Shown: positions 44,901 to 57,084, numbered from the stretch's first letter. The stretch: DNA of 64,000 bases from Scolanthus callimorphus (GCA_033964015.1 CM066922.1:946856-1010855); one strand, 5' to 3'. Made by a program: numbers and translations. The notes: generated from the letters alone by a model not told the origin.

Positions 44901-47900
44901 CCGCCGGACTAATAGACCTCTTTCGCTTGGGCAAATGTTGGCATTCACATGAGTATTATCTTTTTTCGTTTTTCTGCTGCGTACGGAACGATATATGAAT
45001 TTGGAAGCATCCCAAACAAAAAAATACTGAAATGAATGCCACACGATCTGAAATGGGACAACATTACGTCCAAGATTCAGATTGCAATGCATACAGTGTG
45101 CATATAGTTTACAACTACGTGTCAGTGCCATCTACCCGTGATTAGAATCACCCAACTAGTGGACTATTGCCAATGCTGCATTCTGATTGGCTACGCTACT
45201 AGGGGACTTTTATCAATAGACCTCTAGCAGCGAAAGCGCCGATATTTAACATGAAAACAATAGCGACCGCTTCTCGTTTTGTCGAGGTTTCAACACAATT
45301 TTTTTAACACAATTTTTTTTATTTTTTAATATAGTAATTTGTCACTTTGTTTGTCCAACTAGTTGGGTGATACTGAAACAATAATTAGATCTCTCGCCAT
45401 CAAGGGCCACGGGTCCGATAGCCCATTCAGCCTGCGGCCTCATGGGCTATTGGCCCGTAGCCAATCAGGAGATCAGGTCTAATTGTTAATTAGTTACCGA
45501 GGAATAACCTATCAACATTAATGAAGAGTCTGCGTACCATATTGGAATTCCAAAAGTTTTCCTAGTCTTAATTCTTTCTTTATAGTTTGCCCACGCAATT
45601 GCATTGCAGGGGGATGTTACACATGCGCTTTTCGCTGCAACTCGCAATAATATTGCGTTGCAAGTTGCAAGAAAAATTGCCTCATATAACATGGCCTTTA
45701 GTTCTTCCTGCTTGTTTTGTGGCTGTGAAAATTATCCCTTCTTCACTGTTTTAATATCAAACTTTCGCATTATCTTTATGACACTTAAATGCAAGTGATA
45801 GAGAAAGAACGTTTTGCGTTTGGGTCATTGTGATTCACACGCTAGCTGCGTTCGGACTTGCGTTTGCGTTCAAGAGTGAATCAGCCTTACCTGAAGAAAC
45901 CATTTCTACTTCCAAGAGAACTAATTTTTTGTTGTTGTTGTAGAACTTCCCTTTACCACGTTATTAGCCCAGTTCAAGGACCCCTCTCCGAAAATCAAGT
46001 ACTTCGTGGCAAATATTATGAAGCCATAAACAGGCTCCATCAACAACGCTTTGGTAAACCAGCTTCGGACGTGGTCACCATCGTGAAAACAATTGACCTT
46101 CAGGTATATAAATAATACCAAGATTTGCAGTTCAGTCAATTTAACGGACAGAGCGCTGGACACGTTTGCAGCACAACGTTAGGGACATTCTCAGTGTTCA
46201 TTCAGTGGCACAATTGCACGAGAAAAGAAATCATTGAAAAAAATCCATTGCGTCCATTCTCGTGCCAAGATAATGTCAGACTTGCTCTTTGTGTGGCTGC
46301 TTCAGAGATGGCGGTGCCGGGGTGGCTAGGGGGCTTTAGCCTCCCACACTTTGTCAAGTTTCCATACACTTACACCAAACTCATACAATCTTACTAATGA
46401 GCCCCCCCCCCCCCCCCCTCCGCACTTTGTTCCGCCGTCCCTGCGCTTGTTACGTTAATGAAGTGGATATTCTTTTTTCTCATTTAAGTTTGCGATGGGG
46501 ATGGTCTTAACAGGTCGCTTCGACAGGGTAGATAAGGCGTTCCTTGGATGTCTGCAACGTGCGGTGGTGGACCTCAATGAGATAGAAATGGTAGAGAAAC
46601 AACGTCTAAGAGTGACCTGAGATATAGACCTCTTTACGTTGGGCGTAATGTTTTCCCATTTCAGATCACGTGGCGTTCATTTGAATAAGCTTTCTTTGTT
46701 TGGGTTGCTTCAATATTCATATATCCTTCGGTGTGTAAAAGACAGAAAAACAAAGAAGGAATACTCATGGGAATGCCACGTGATCTGAAATAGGACAACA
46801 TAACGCTCAAGTTAAAGAGGTCTATAGACCTCCTCGGCTTGGGCAGAATGTTTTGCCCATTTCAGATCAGGTGTCATGCATTCCCATGAGTATTCTCTCT
46901 TTGTTTGGAATGATTCCATATTCATATATTCTTCGGTGCGTAGCAGAAAAAAAAGAGAGAATACTCATGGGAATGCCACGTGATCTGAAATGGGCAAAAC
47001 AAACGGGCAAGCCGAGGAGGTCTATTGCTTGGCCCTCTCAGTGTCTTTCAAAAAAGCCCGGAAACGGTGAATGCGCATGTCAGTAACACTGAGATTGATT
47101 TTCGAACCCCTTGCTCCTTACTCGTCTCCTCGCGGGGGAGGCTCTGGTAACAACCATTGACGCATGCGCGAGATTTGATACAGCGCCGTTGAAAGATACA
47201 ACGTTCTGCGCATGCCCCAAAGTTCAAAATCAGCCAATCAGCGAAGGCCCTCAAATGGATGTCCCCAGAGCCTCCACTGCGAGCAGACGAGCCGGGGAGC
47301 TCTGGGTACGAGAATGAGATTGATGATAATAAGAGTGTGTGTCTCTAAGAAGTCACCACTCACTTGATTTGGCCACTTCCATACTTCACGATGGAGGTTA
47401 TTCCAATGAAGCAGCATCCTTGGGTAAAAGGGGAACTTATAGGTAGTAGTCGCAAGTCGCGACGGGTGGGAGTAGAAAGGCGTCGCCAGAAGAGCGGGTT
47501 TAAGTATCAATAGCAACAGGCTGGAAAGCTTTATCAGAATTAGCCAGATATAGCAATACCCACACCACCCCTCCCCCCTTCCCTCAGACAACAATTTGTA
47601 GCTACGGCCTTGCAACAAATTATATTAATCAGAGGGTTTATGTATTGGTTCCAACCATGTATCATAGTGAAGTGAAGTCTCCTTTTTCTCGATTGACAAA
47701 CTATACAGAGAACACTCGACGACATCGTGTTGCGTTGTGGCATAATTCAACATGAATTGCTGCTTTCCCAAACGAGAAAACGAGAATTCGTCATAGTGAC
47801 ATAGTACATAGTCACGAGCAACGTTAATTGAAAAAGACCTGAAACAGACACATTTTTTTTTCTTACCGATGTCTTTTTATCCGTGATGGGAGGGGGCAAG

Positions 47901-49534
47901 CCTTGGCCATCCTTTGTTTTCGCTCGGGGCTAACAGGTTTTTCCTCACATAGTGACACTATAATGTTTACTCGCTGGGTGGGGGTGGAGGTACTGCTTCG
48001 TCTCCCCCCCCCCCCCCCCCCCCCCCCCGCTACAGTACTGTGTTGCTGCTATGTACAGCTAGTTGTGTGATCGAAGGAGACCCATAAACGCAGTTTGACC
48101 GTTACTTTAGAGTTCGTAGAATTATGTAAACCGCACAGCAAACGCTCAATCGCACAAACACATCGAATAGAAACGTGTGAACGTATGAGACCGTCATGTG
48201 TACTACAGTGGCTGATAGAATGCATGGTGCCCGTGCTAATATTTACAATCGCCCTTCTTATTACTCCCAGGCAAGGATATCATACCAGAGAAAACTAGAG
48301 GAGGAAAATCCAACCAGTTACCCAGCTTTAGGCGGCAGTTGGCTGACCTTTCTCACAATAGTAGCCTCCATATTTGGGTTTTTTATCCTGTTGGGTATCC
48401 TGTGGGAGATCAGACGGAGGATGCAAGTGCGGCAGAGGCCTGGTAAGAAAACATTGTTCCCAGTCTACAGCGAAAGCGGCCTCCCTCTGCCTACGCCCCT
48501 GATTCATTCTCTCTTAAAAAATCCCCCCCGCCCCTACTTTCTTTTGAAGCCAAACATACAGTGTATGGGACAAACATTAAAATACACGTGTAAATGTCTT
48601 AGGAAGAGCCCCTTTAAGCTCCCTCCATCCTGGCTACACCACATAAAAAGCATCGAAATATACTCACTTTCAAATGAATTAAAACATCACTATTGATGTA
48701 AATAAAATCCTAGTGCTGTCCGAGAACTGTATTACAGCGATTTAACTTTATTTTTATCATCTTATTGGAATACTCACGGAGGGCGCCGCTTATTTGAAGG
48801 CTGCCCTTAATAACTTTTTTGCTTCAAGTGTGGGTGCACTTATTTCGGGGCTTTTGAAAAGTTTGATGCGTAGCACTAAATTTGCATAATGCATAAATTA
48901 AAGTTAAATTAAAGACATGACAACGGCAACGATAATGATCAGAAAGACTTGACAATGATCATGACAATGGCATAGATATGATAATGATACTACCGCGCGA
49001 AATCACTAAACTGTATAGCACGAAAGAAATGACCGATCGGTTTTCAAAGGACGATTATACAGCTGTAAGCGCGCGCGCTCTTCTTAATTCAGAAATGCCC
49101 AAGCCGTGTTCCACAACTACCAGAATGCAGCGCGCGTGATCGATCGATCGAAATGATCACATGACTCGCATTTCTTTTGTTTGATGTTAGAAATGTACAG
49201 AGGCAATGACCATATCGATCGAACGAAATGGCCACGTGAGTTATAACCGAGTTTGAAAAACGATCGATTGTTTTCCCCAAAATCATGCAAAATGCTAACA
49301 GTTTAGTTTCGGTGTAATGTCTTAATGACAAAAGGCTAATGGCAATGACCATGATAATGTCATGACAAGATGGCAGTGGTAATGACAACATTTGATAGCG
49401 TATGACTTGTGTGGAAATACAAGACTTTTCACACACCGTTCATTTTTGTTTTGCCTACAGGACGCGATAGCGAGAAAGGACTTGCCGGACCTATCACCAA
49501 CGCATGGGTTGACAAAGCAACAACGCCCAAGTAG
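41978..49534 (+). CDS. Channel copy D: GluR0-like potassium-filter receptor channel
   Basis: Eight exons: 41978-42496, 42907-43001, 43690-43849, 44598-44663, 45944-46103, 46489-46590, 48271-48442 and 49461-49534 (TAG at 49532). I start at 41978 (MSPKTA, as in copy C); an in-frame ATG at 41915 would add 21 residues. Residues: signal about 1-22, S1-like lobe 23-150 with FCPN and SCGC cysteines, M1 about 152-173, filter T203 V G Y G D208, M2 219-240, TADLASN, then S2, M3 (WLTFLTIVASIFGFFILLG) and WEIRRRMQVRQR. This is the most diverged copy and has the longest C-terminus (GRDSEKGLAGPITN onward, 25 residues). Exon 4 is one base short and reads into TAG at 44661; exon 5 lacks one base near 46012 (GCAAATATTATG), giving a stop. 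Other exons are open and all boundaries are GT-AG. Confidence 0.7.
43045..43375 (+). mobile_element. LINE 3' fragment in intron 2 of channel D
   Basis: At about 43055-43135 a frame reads SFRYFASNNWNTLADINRA, resembling the F...AS..WN.LP..I..A terminus of non-LTR retrotransposon ORF2. It is followed by AT-rich sequence and a short hairpin (GCGGCTTCCTGTAAAGAAGC then CTTGT) near 43305-43330 and AAATAAAC at the end, typical of a LINE 3' UTR. Confidence 0.55.
43376..43572. repeat. CTCTATTGTACT microsatellite
   Basis: About 200 bp of pyrimidine-rich units (CTCTATTGTACTCTATTGTT, later CTATTCTACT) directly after the LINE fragment. It may have grown from the LINE tail. Open frames in all three + frames are low-complexity by-products. 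Confidence 0.8.
44913..45080. repeat. TAGACCTC inverted-repeat element, fragment
   Basis: Begins TAGACCTCTTTCGCTTGGGC, shares CATGAGTATT and GATCTGAAATGGGACAACAT with the two complete members at 46625-46824 and 46824-47024. The right end is degraded. Intron 4 of channel D. Confidence 0.5.
46625..46824. repeat. TAGACCTC inverted-repeat element, copy 1
   Basis: Left end TAGACCTCTTTACGTTGGGC; right end AACTTAAAGAGGTCTA-like (GTTAAAGAGGTCTA). TTTCAGATCACGTGGC faces GCCACGTGATCTGAAA. About 200 bp, in intron 6 of channel D, abutting the next copy. Confidence 0.7.
46824..47024. repeat. TAGACCTC inverted-repeat element, copy 2
   Basis: Left end TAGACCTCCTCGGCTTGGGC, right end GCAAGCCGAGGAGGTCTA; ATTCCCATGAGTATTCTC faces GAGAATACTCATGGGAAT. 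It directly follows copy 1, sharing or nearly sharing the TCTA junction. Confidence 0.75.
47106..47317. repeat. CTCGTACCCAGAGC element, copy 3
   Basis: Matches the family at 2422-2634: CTCGCGGGGGAGGCTCTGGT, GACGCATGCGCGAGATTTGA, AATCAGCCAATCAGCGAAGG, and the right end GGGGAGCTCTGGGTACGAGA. Opposite orientation to the copy at 2422. Intron 6 of channel D. Confidence 0.7.
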
Positions 49535-50254
49535 AAATATTTAACCCCCGGAGGGGGGGGATGGTTTAGTTGGTTTTGAGGCTACCAAGAAGTGTGATAG
49601 AACGGACCCCTCTATTAGAGGAACCAATCTGGAAAAATTGCAGTGAGTTTTCGAATTTTACCCCCTTTAAGGTACCAGAGGCTTGATTTTAGACCATAAA
49701 AGGTACGAAGAGCACCCCCAGCACGAGCACCCCCGTCCAAAAAATAGGGCAGTCCCCCCCATGGATATCCGATAGACACCTATTCAAGTATTACCCCTCC
49801 GTAGATCTTCTTGGTAATTTCGAGTAGGGATGACTAAATTTTGTTGGAACCCTGTTCTGGAGAATCTGTGAAAAATCGCAAAAATATAAGGCCTACCTTA
49901 TCTCGCCTTATCTCGCCCTCACAGCTCCTATTGGCGCTTTTTTCCTTATCTCGTCTTATCTCGCATACTCTCACGGCGAGATAAGGTCCCAGCAGAGTAG
50001 GCCTTATATACCCTTTTCTGGAAAGAAGAACGGAATATTGCGACTCGCGAATCTGTGGAAATCCTCGAAAACATACCCTGTGCCCAGCCTAGCCCCTGGA
50101 GTTCTGGGTGGGCTTCCTGTGCTCGGAGATGAACCGTGATGATGCGCGAGTACTGGGCCGAGCACACCTGCAGAACGCCTAGTGAAATTCGCCAAAATCG
50201 AATTTTAAATTTTGAGTTCCTCGATAGGGTGGTGGTCTATTGTTTGGAACAGGC

Positions 50255-50740
50255 CATGTAAAGGCCGCCACACACGGGCCGATTTTCCGTCTCAAGACAA
50301 AAAATCCTGACTGATCGGCTCGTGTGTGGTGACTCGCGACGAGCTTACGACAACACGAGCGCCGCCACACACGAGCCGATTTTTTGTCGGCGACGATTTG
50401 AAAATCAAACATGTTTGATAAGACGAGCGGACGAAAAATCTTGTCGTAAGCTCGTCGCGGGTCACCACACACGAGCCGATCGGTCAGGATTTTTTGTCTT
50501 GCGACGAAATATCGGCCCGTGTGTGGCGGCGCGCGATAATCTAACGACAGAAAATCCTGTCGGAATCGGCCCGTGTGTGGCGGCCTGACGAAAAATCTTG
50601 TCGTAAGTTCGTCGTGGGTCTCCACACACGAGCCGATCGGTCAGGATTTTTTGTCTTGAGACGAAAAATCGGCCCGTGTGTGGCGGCGCGCGATAATCGT
50701 ACGAAAGAAAATCCTATCGGAATCGATACCTCAAGCAATA
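50255..50740. repeat. CACACACGAGCCGAT multi-hairpin repeat
   Basis: The phrase GCCACACACGGGCCGATTTT and its complement AAAATCGGCCCGTGTGTGGC alternate at least seven times, spaced by GACAAAAAATCCTGAC-type and AGCTTACGAC-type blocks. Several hairpins are nested. The overlapping open frames on both strands (60-150 codons) are products of this repeat. Confidence 0.7.
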
Positions 50741-50984
50741 TTATATAAAATCTCGCATACATTTAGTGTTACACACCTCCACGGGCTGACAGACAGACAG
50801 ACAGACACTTTTATTGGCACTTTGTAAACGAAGTTACACCAGCGTAACTCCAAATGTAGATAAAAATTACAATAATAAAGGGAATAATAATAAAGTTATT
50901 GAGCAGGTTTTATTAGTGTATCTCTGAAACATTTTAACCCTAAGGGTACTCAGGTTGACGGGGGTCCGGTCCACAGCCGGATCT

Positions 50985-51470
50985 TCTACGTATCTATTGC
51001 ACCATTATTCCGTCTATTATCTGTGTTATGGAGTATGCTTCACCTGTGTGGGCTGCACTTCCTGGGTACCTGAGCCATCATATTATTTTTCCTGGCCTAG
51101 AAGTCTGCTCTACAGAATGCTGGATTGGTATCCCTCGCGCAGCGCCGCGCAATCACCAACGCTAAATTTGTGTCCAGCTTGAAAGAGCTGGAACCTAAGC
51201 CTGCGTACACACTTGGTGCTCAGGCACTAGAGCAGAATTCGTATGACTGTGAAAAGTGCCGCGAAAGAGTTGTGCCGCGCCGCGACCGTGACCGTACCGC
51301 GAATACGCGATTTCATTCCGTATCTACAGCAGGCCACGTTCCGTACCGCCACCGCGACAGTGCCGCGCCGTGTCACGACACTTTTTCGGACCTTGTACTC
51401 TGGCACCAGTGCTTTGCCCGAATTTTGGCTTGAGCACTCGAAAAACTGGAGTGTTCATAATAGTGCCCAA
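50985..51470 (+). mobile_element. LINE reverse-transcriptase C-terminal remnant
   Basis: At about 50997-51062 a frame reads CTIIPSIICVMEYASPVWAA then LPGYLS, the conserved ILEYASPVW region downstream of non-LTR reverse transcriptase. Further on ITNAKFVSSLKELE (51153-51194) fits the ORF2 end. Frame changes separate the pieces. The 5' part is missing. Confidence 0.55.
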
Positions 51471-51980
51471 AATGTCCAGGGCACATTTAGCAATTATTTT
51501 AGGACTTGACTAATTGCTGTTAATACTAAATGACAGTTACTTAGCTTCTGTCAATCACATTCTTCATTTGACTGTTGGTAGTGTATGCAATACTTGATAC
51601 TACGAAATAATTTTAAGAGCACCTTAAGAACATTTCAGGCTGATTTCGCAGAAAACACCCAAGAAAAAAATCAGCCTGAATCCCCAAAACACCTGTTCTT
51701 TTATGCGGGTTTTTACTGTATTGAAATGAGATACGCGCTTCATGTTCTTGTACAATGTAGCTTGCAGCATTTTGTTGCAATGGTGTTGGATAGATGTTGA
51801 AATAAACATTATTATTATTTAAATGCGTATTTTGCTGCCAGTCGGCAAGCGCTTTCTTTTGGATTGGAAATTTTTTAGGAATGTTTCAGTGTCAAATGCT
51901 TTAAAAATAGACCCACGGCCGGCTTTGATTTGTTTCAATCTCTGTTGTTTCGATTTGTACGCTTTTGTAAACGTTCCTTC

Positions 51981-52075
51981 TATAATATGCTTATGCTTAC
52001 GTTTATCCTATTTTCACTTGACATATAATATATGTCAAATGAAAATAGGATAAACGTAAGCACAAGCATATTATA
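51981..52075. repeat. Near-perfect short palindrome
   Basis: TATAATATGCTTATGCTTAC then GTTTATCCTATTTTCA pairs with TGAAAATAGGATAAAC and GTAAGCACAAGCATATTATA, with only one or two mismatches, around ACATATAATATATGT. Non-coding hairpin element. Confidence 0.7.
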
Positions 52076-52150
52076 CAAGGCCATCGCAAGGATATGCCTA
52101 TGCTATAGCTAATGCTTGTGCTTATGCCCAGTGAAAACCAGCCCAGCCCC

Positions 52151-52298
52151 TTAAAGTGCTACTAATGCTTTTCGAGAGACGTTTTGAGCAAAATCCTCTA
52201 ATCAAGTAATGAGCTTCTGTGATTTTTGTTTTCGATAATTAGAGGATTGTGCTCAAAAAGTCTCTCAAAAAGCATTAGTAGCACTTAAACGGCAATGT
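52151..52298. repeat. TTAAAGTGCTACTAATGCTT inverted repeat
   Basis: TTAAAGTGCTACTAATGCTT then TTCGAGAGACGTTTTGAGCA faces its inverse at 52245-52298, with AATCCTCTAAT against ATTAGAGGATT. About 148 bp, a typical MITE hairpin. Confidence 0.7.
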
Positions 52299-53714
52299 GC
52301 CGCAAATGGTGGGCTCCATCACTAAGGTACTCCTTAGAAGAACTCTCTTGGGTTCCATATGATGCCTGTTTTATATAAATGAAATCAGACGAGATGACGT
52401 GTACGCGCATGCGCAAACGGAAAAATAGCAAAGAAACTCATTCTCGTGTCCATACAATGCGTATTACTGGATCATGATGACTAAAACTTGCGAAGCGACA
52501 ACTGTGAGAAAGTTGTCTGCATTACTGTAAGATAAAGAATCGACAGCCTGTCCCACATGGATCTCTAACACACTCATCAGACCTATAAATACGTTGGTGA
52601 GGTATAATTAATGTTGATTGTTCACTAACGGTACAAGGGGCGTCCTTATATGGTCTGGTGGCCGGGCGTACTCTCACCCATAGGTATCTAGCTACTGAGC
52701 AATTCAACACCAGGATAGCGACTGTCAGGGCCGAAATCTCTGGCGTGGGCGTAAGAACCGTACGGTCGCCATACGACGCTTCAGCTCTTTGTCTGGAAGT
52801 ATGGTCCTGTTTTTTTTTTTAAGGACAGGCGGATTTATATGACTCACAAATGCCTGCTGAAGGACGGATTTAGTCTGTAGCAAACGCCACAGTCAGATTT
52901 CAGGGATTTGTTTTGTCATATATTGGCACTACAGTCAGATTTTTTTCCTGAATCCGCCCCTGCGTATTCCAAAGTGGCAGCGGGTGGGCCATGCTCGAGG
53001 AGGATCCAACGTATTGATTCGCAGGCATGAGTACCGCCGCGTGGCTTTCAACACACAGAGGGCAAGATCAGACTAGAAAACGAACTGCAGGAAAACCGCG
53101 CAATGTTTGCTGTTACCTTACCCTATTTTTCTTTTTGCACGCACTCTTCTTTGGTCTGCATGCACTCTCCTTTTTTTACCTCACACTAGCTGTGCATTGT
53201 AATTATCTGGGCGTATTTCTTTTTGTCACGTCACACCAATTTCCGGTTTCTTTTGCGTATCCTTAAAAGGTATACAACCAATCAGATCCTCTTGGCTCGA
53301 GAATTTTGTTTGTTTGAAGCCCATACCTTAAAAAAGCGTGAGAGTAGTTAGAAATGTAAAATAGCAGATGAAATGCGCAGAAACAATAGACCGATCCCTA
53401 TTTTGACGATAGCTCCGCCCACTCATAGCAAACAATAGGAAGTTTTCCCTACGGAATTCAAAATGTCCGAGCAACAAACTTGAATATCGAAGATTTTTAA
53501 ATAATTATTTAGCTTTTCAAGATAAAAATATAAAATCCAAATTGCATGCAACAACTTCTAACACCTCCCTGCAATCGGTGTCTTTCCGCGCTCCATGCCA
53601 AAGATAAAATTTGGCTTGTCCGACGTAGCAACAGTAACTAGGGGTATAACAATGAATGCGGGATCGGTGAATTAGGACGTCTAACTGCTTAGAAAGAGAA
53701 TACCGCAGTAAAAT

Positions 53715-53795
53715 AAACATCCAGTGGTGTACCAGAGCATGCGCAGCACGGCCAGTGCAGCGAGGACTGGGTGCAACTCCCAGCTGGGTGATTCT
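53715..53795 (+). repeat. tRNA-like SINE piece, + orientation
   Basis: TGGTGTACCAG fits the pol III A-box pattern TRGYNNANNNG. About 35 bases on, CTGGGTGCAACTCCCAG forms a T-arm-like stem (CTGGG/CCCAG) with a seven-base loop, resembling a B box. An inverted relative lies at 56893-56985. Resemblance by eye only; not a functional tRNA, since the other arms are not evident. Confidence 0.4.
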
Positions 53796-54039
53796 GTGGT
53801 TCAAGGGTTCAAGAGGAAGACACAGCGCAACCTAAAGGGAGAAAGGCGAGAGGAGAAAGAGAAGATATCAAAATGAGAGATATCGGTTTGTTTTGCATAT
53901 CCGTGTTTCATAAGGCCAAAAATAACTAAATATATTTGAAGCTCTATACTTGCCCCTCTCGCAGTCGAAAGCTGCTCAACGTGCGCAAGACGGGGCATGT
54001 GGACAAATTAAGGCCATTAGAGTGCGGTCCAAAGAACAA

Positions 54040-56410
54040 TAATATCAGATCTACACAAGAAATAATGCCTTACCTGCACGACAGTTTGACAGAAACCTCT
54101 GTTATTTTACGCGTATTTTGAAATTCAGCATTTTCCGGCTTTTTGGACCAAAAAAATAAGTTTCTCAATTTTATAAATATCATAACAAAATTTATATCTT
54201 AACAAAGAGCATGAAAATTTTAACAAAATGCCTAAATGTAAGCTTGATGGAATCATTATTGACCGAATTACAGTGGTTCGAAACTTTAAGGGAACTCGAC
54301 TAAAATTGAGCCAGGAGTGTCAGGCGTTCCTGGCAAAATGTCTTGAACTATGCAGCGTTTCTTTAACTTTTTCAACTTGTATCTCGTTATTGATATCCGA
54401 TCAACACCAGAATTCAATCATTTTGACGTCTCAAGCGTGGTGCAAAAGATTATTCGGTTATTGGAAATATTTTAAATTTATCATGAATTCGGCGAAAGAT
54501 GAATAAGAAAACATTTCATTTCGCCAGGAATGCCTGACACTTCTGGCTCAATTTTAGTCGAGTTCCCTAAAAAATTCAAGTCAATATAATTCGATCAATA
54601 ACCATCTGACCAAGCCTATATTTGGATATTGTGTCTAACTTTTGATACTCTTTTAAATTATGTAAGATTTGGTTTTATACTTATAAAATTGAGGGACTTG
54701 ATTATTTGGCACAAAAAGCCGGAATATGCCTGAAGTATAGAAAACACGTAAAATAAAAAAAGGTTTACGTCACACTGTCCGTGCAGGTAAAGCATTATTT
54801 CTTGTGTAAATCTGATATGATTTAGTTAAGATTTGATAAAGCTATAGCTGTGTGAATATTTTCACAAGAGACAATGAGTGAGAAGTTTAGCAGACCTAAT
54901 TAGATGAGGTCTGCTAAACCTCTCACTCATTGTCTCTTGTGAAAATATTCACACAGCCATAACTTTATCAAATCTTGACTAAATCATATCAGATTTACAC
55001 AAGTAATAATGCTTTACCTGCACGACAGTTTGACTTAAACCTTTTTTATTTTACGCGTTTATTTGAAATTCGGCATTTTCCGGCCGTTTGGACCAAAAAA
55101 TTAAGTTTCTCAATTTTATAAGTATCAAAACAAAATTTATATCTTAACAAAGAGCATGAAAATTTTGACAAAATGTCTAAATGTAAGCTTGATCGAATCA
55201 TTATTGACCGAATTATAGTGGTTCGAAACTTTAGGGGAACTCGACTAAAATTGAGCCAGGAGTGTCAGGCGTTCCTGGCAAAATGTCTTGAAGTCTATGG
55301 CTCTCTGGCTCAATTTTAGTCGAGTTCCCTAAAAAATTCAAGCCACCGTAATTCGATCAATAACCATCTGATCAAGCCTATATTTGGATATTGTGTCTAA
55401 CTTTTGATAGTCTTTTAAATTATGTAATATTTGGTTTTATACTTATAAAATTGAAGGACTTGATTATTTGGCACAAAAAGCCGGAATATGCCTGAAGTAT
55501 AGAAAACACGTAAAATAAAAAAGGTTTACGTCAAACTGTCGTGCAGGTAAAGCATTATTTCTTGTGTAAATCTGATATGATTTAGTTAAGATTTGATAAA
55601 GTTATAGCTGTGTGAATATTTTCATAAGAGACAATGAGTGAGAGGTTTGTCAGGCCTGATTAGATGAGGTCTGCTAAACCTCTCACTCATTGTCTCTTGC
55701 GAAAATATTCACACAGCCATAACTTTATCAAATCTTGACTAAATCATATTAGATTTACACAAGAAATAATGCTTTACCTGCACGACAGTTTGATATAAAC
55801 CTTTTTTATTTTACGCGTTTATTTGAAATTCGGCATTTTCCGGCCGTTTGGACCACAAAATTAAGTTTCTCAATTTTATAAGTATCAAAACAAAATTTAT
55901 ATCTTAACAAAGAGCATGAAAATTTTGACAAAATGTCTAAATGTAAGCTTGATCGAATCATTATTGACCGAATTATAGTGGTTCGAAACTTTAGGGGAAC
56001 TCGACTAAAATTGAGCCAGGAGTGTCAGGCGTTGCAAAATGTCTTGAAGTCTATGGCTCTCTGGCTCAATTTTAGTCGAGTTCCCTAAAAAATTCAAGCC
56101 ACCGTAATTCGATCAATAACCATCTGATCAAGCCTATATTTGGATATTGTGTCTAACTTTTGATAGTCTTTTAAATTATGTAAGATTTGGTTTTATAGTA
56201 ATAATATTGAGGGACTTGATTATTTCGCACAAAGCCGGAATATGCTGAATTTTAGAAAACACGTAAATAAAAAAAAGGTTTTCGTCAAACTGTAGTGCAG
56301 GTAAAGCATTATTTCTTGTGTAAATCTGATATGATTTAGTTAAGATTTGATAAAGTTATAGCTGTGTGAATATGTTCACAAGAGACAATGAGTGAGAGGT
56401 TTAGCAGACC
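54040..56410. repeat. Three-copy tandem array of foldback units
   Basis: A unit seen by the landmark AACAAAGAGCATGAAAATTT at 54201, 55146 and 55906, so spacing is about 945 then 760 bp. Each unit is itself an imperfect palindrome: TTACACAAGAAATAATGC, ACCTGCACGACAGTTTGA and TTTTATTTTACGCGT on one side are mirrored by ACGTAAAATAAAAAAGG, TCGTGCAGGTAAAGCATTAT and CTTGTGTAAATC on the other. GAACTCGACTAAAATTGAGC also faces its inverse inside. No coding potential. Confidence 0.75.
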
Positions 56411-56892
56411 TGATGAGTTCTTTATTAACGAAAAAGATATTCATGAATTTAAAACGTGCTCAAATCAAAACGAAATCCCACTTGATTATTTAAAATACAA
56501 TGACAGACTTGCTCCAGTGGTTTGAAATTCTTTCTTTTTTATTTTACGCATTTTGGAGCGTTTCGAAGATTTTCTTCCTCGGGTAACTAGAAACAGGTAC
56601 TTCAATTGCAAGCTGAAATAGTGTTTCATGTCCTCTTGGTGTTCTTGTCTTCTAGAGCTATCAAGTGAAGAGAGAGAAGTAAATCTCTCTCTAAAGAATT
56701 TCCCGTTCCGTCTCCGTCGGGAGCATGCCACGCATGCGATCCTCCTCCTATAACTCACTTTTCATTCCTCCTGGACCTATTTTAACTAAAGACTACGCTA
56801 CAACTCGCTATATACATGTATATAAGTGATTTATAGCAGTGCTGCAGATAGATAGCATGTATCCTTCACAGCTAGCAGATATCCTTCACAGC

Positions 56893-56985
56893 CACAATTT
56901 ATAACCCAGCTGGGAGTCGCACCCAGTCTTCACCGCACATAATCGTGCAGCGTGTGCCCTGGTACACCACTGGATGTTCATGAAT
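56893..56985 (-). repeat. tRNA-like SINE piece, - orientation
   Basis: Read on the - strand: CCAGTGGTGTACCAGGGCAC, then CTGGGTGCGACTCCCAGCTG. The T-arm loop here is TGCGACT, closer to a B box than in the relative at 53715-53795. The two pieces point towards each other across the 54.0-56.4 kb array. Confidence 0.4.
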
Positions 56986-57084
56986 CGTCGCATTGTGTTT
57001 TATACGAAATACTATTTCTCTGTATGTTCCCCATAACACGCACTATTTGTCCCGATTGTTATGTTACGCATGCCTGTGCAAAAA

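Noticed and set aside
47238..47618. 126-codon reverse-strand open frame
   Set aside because: Its end lies in a CTCGTACCCAGAGC element and the rest lies in intron 6 of channel D with no domain or splice support.
50179..50762. Overlapping open frames of 70-150 codons on both strands
   Set aside because: They run through the CACACACGAGCCGAT hairpin repeat and mirror each other.
53715..53795. Functional tRNA gene
   Set aside because: Only A-box-like and T-arm-like pieces are visible; no acceptor or anticodon stem could be folded by eye.
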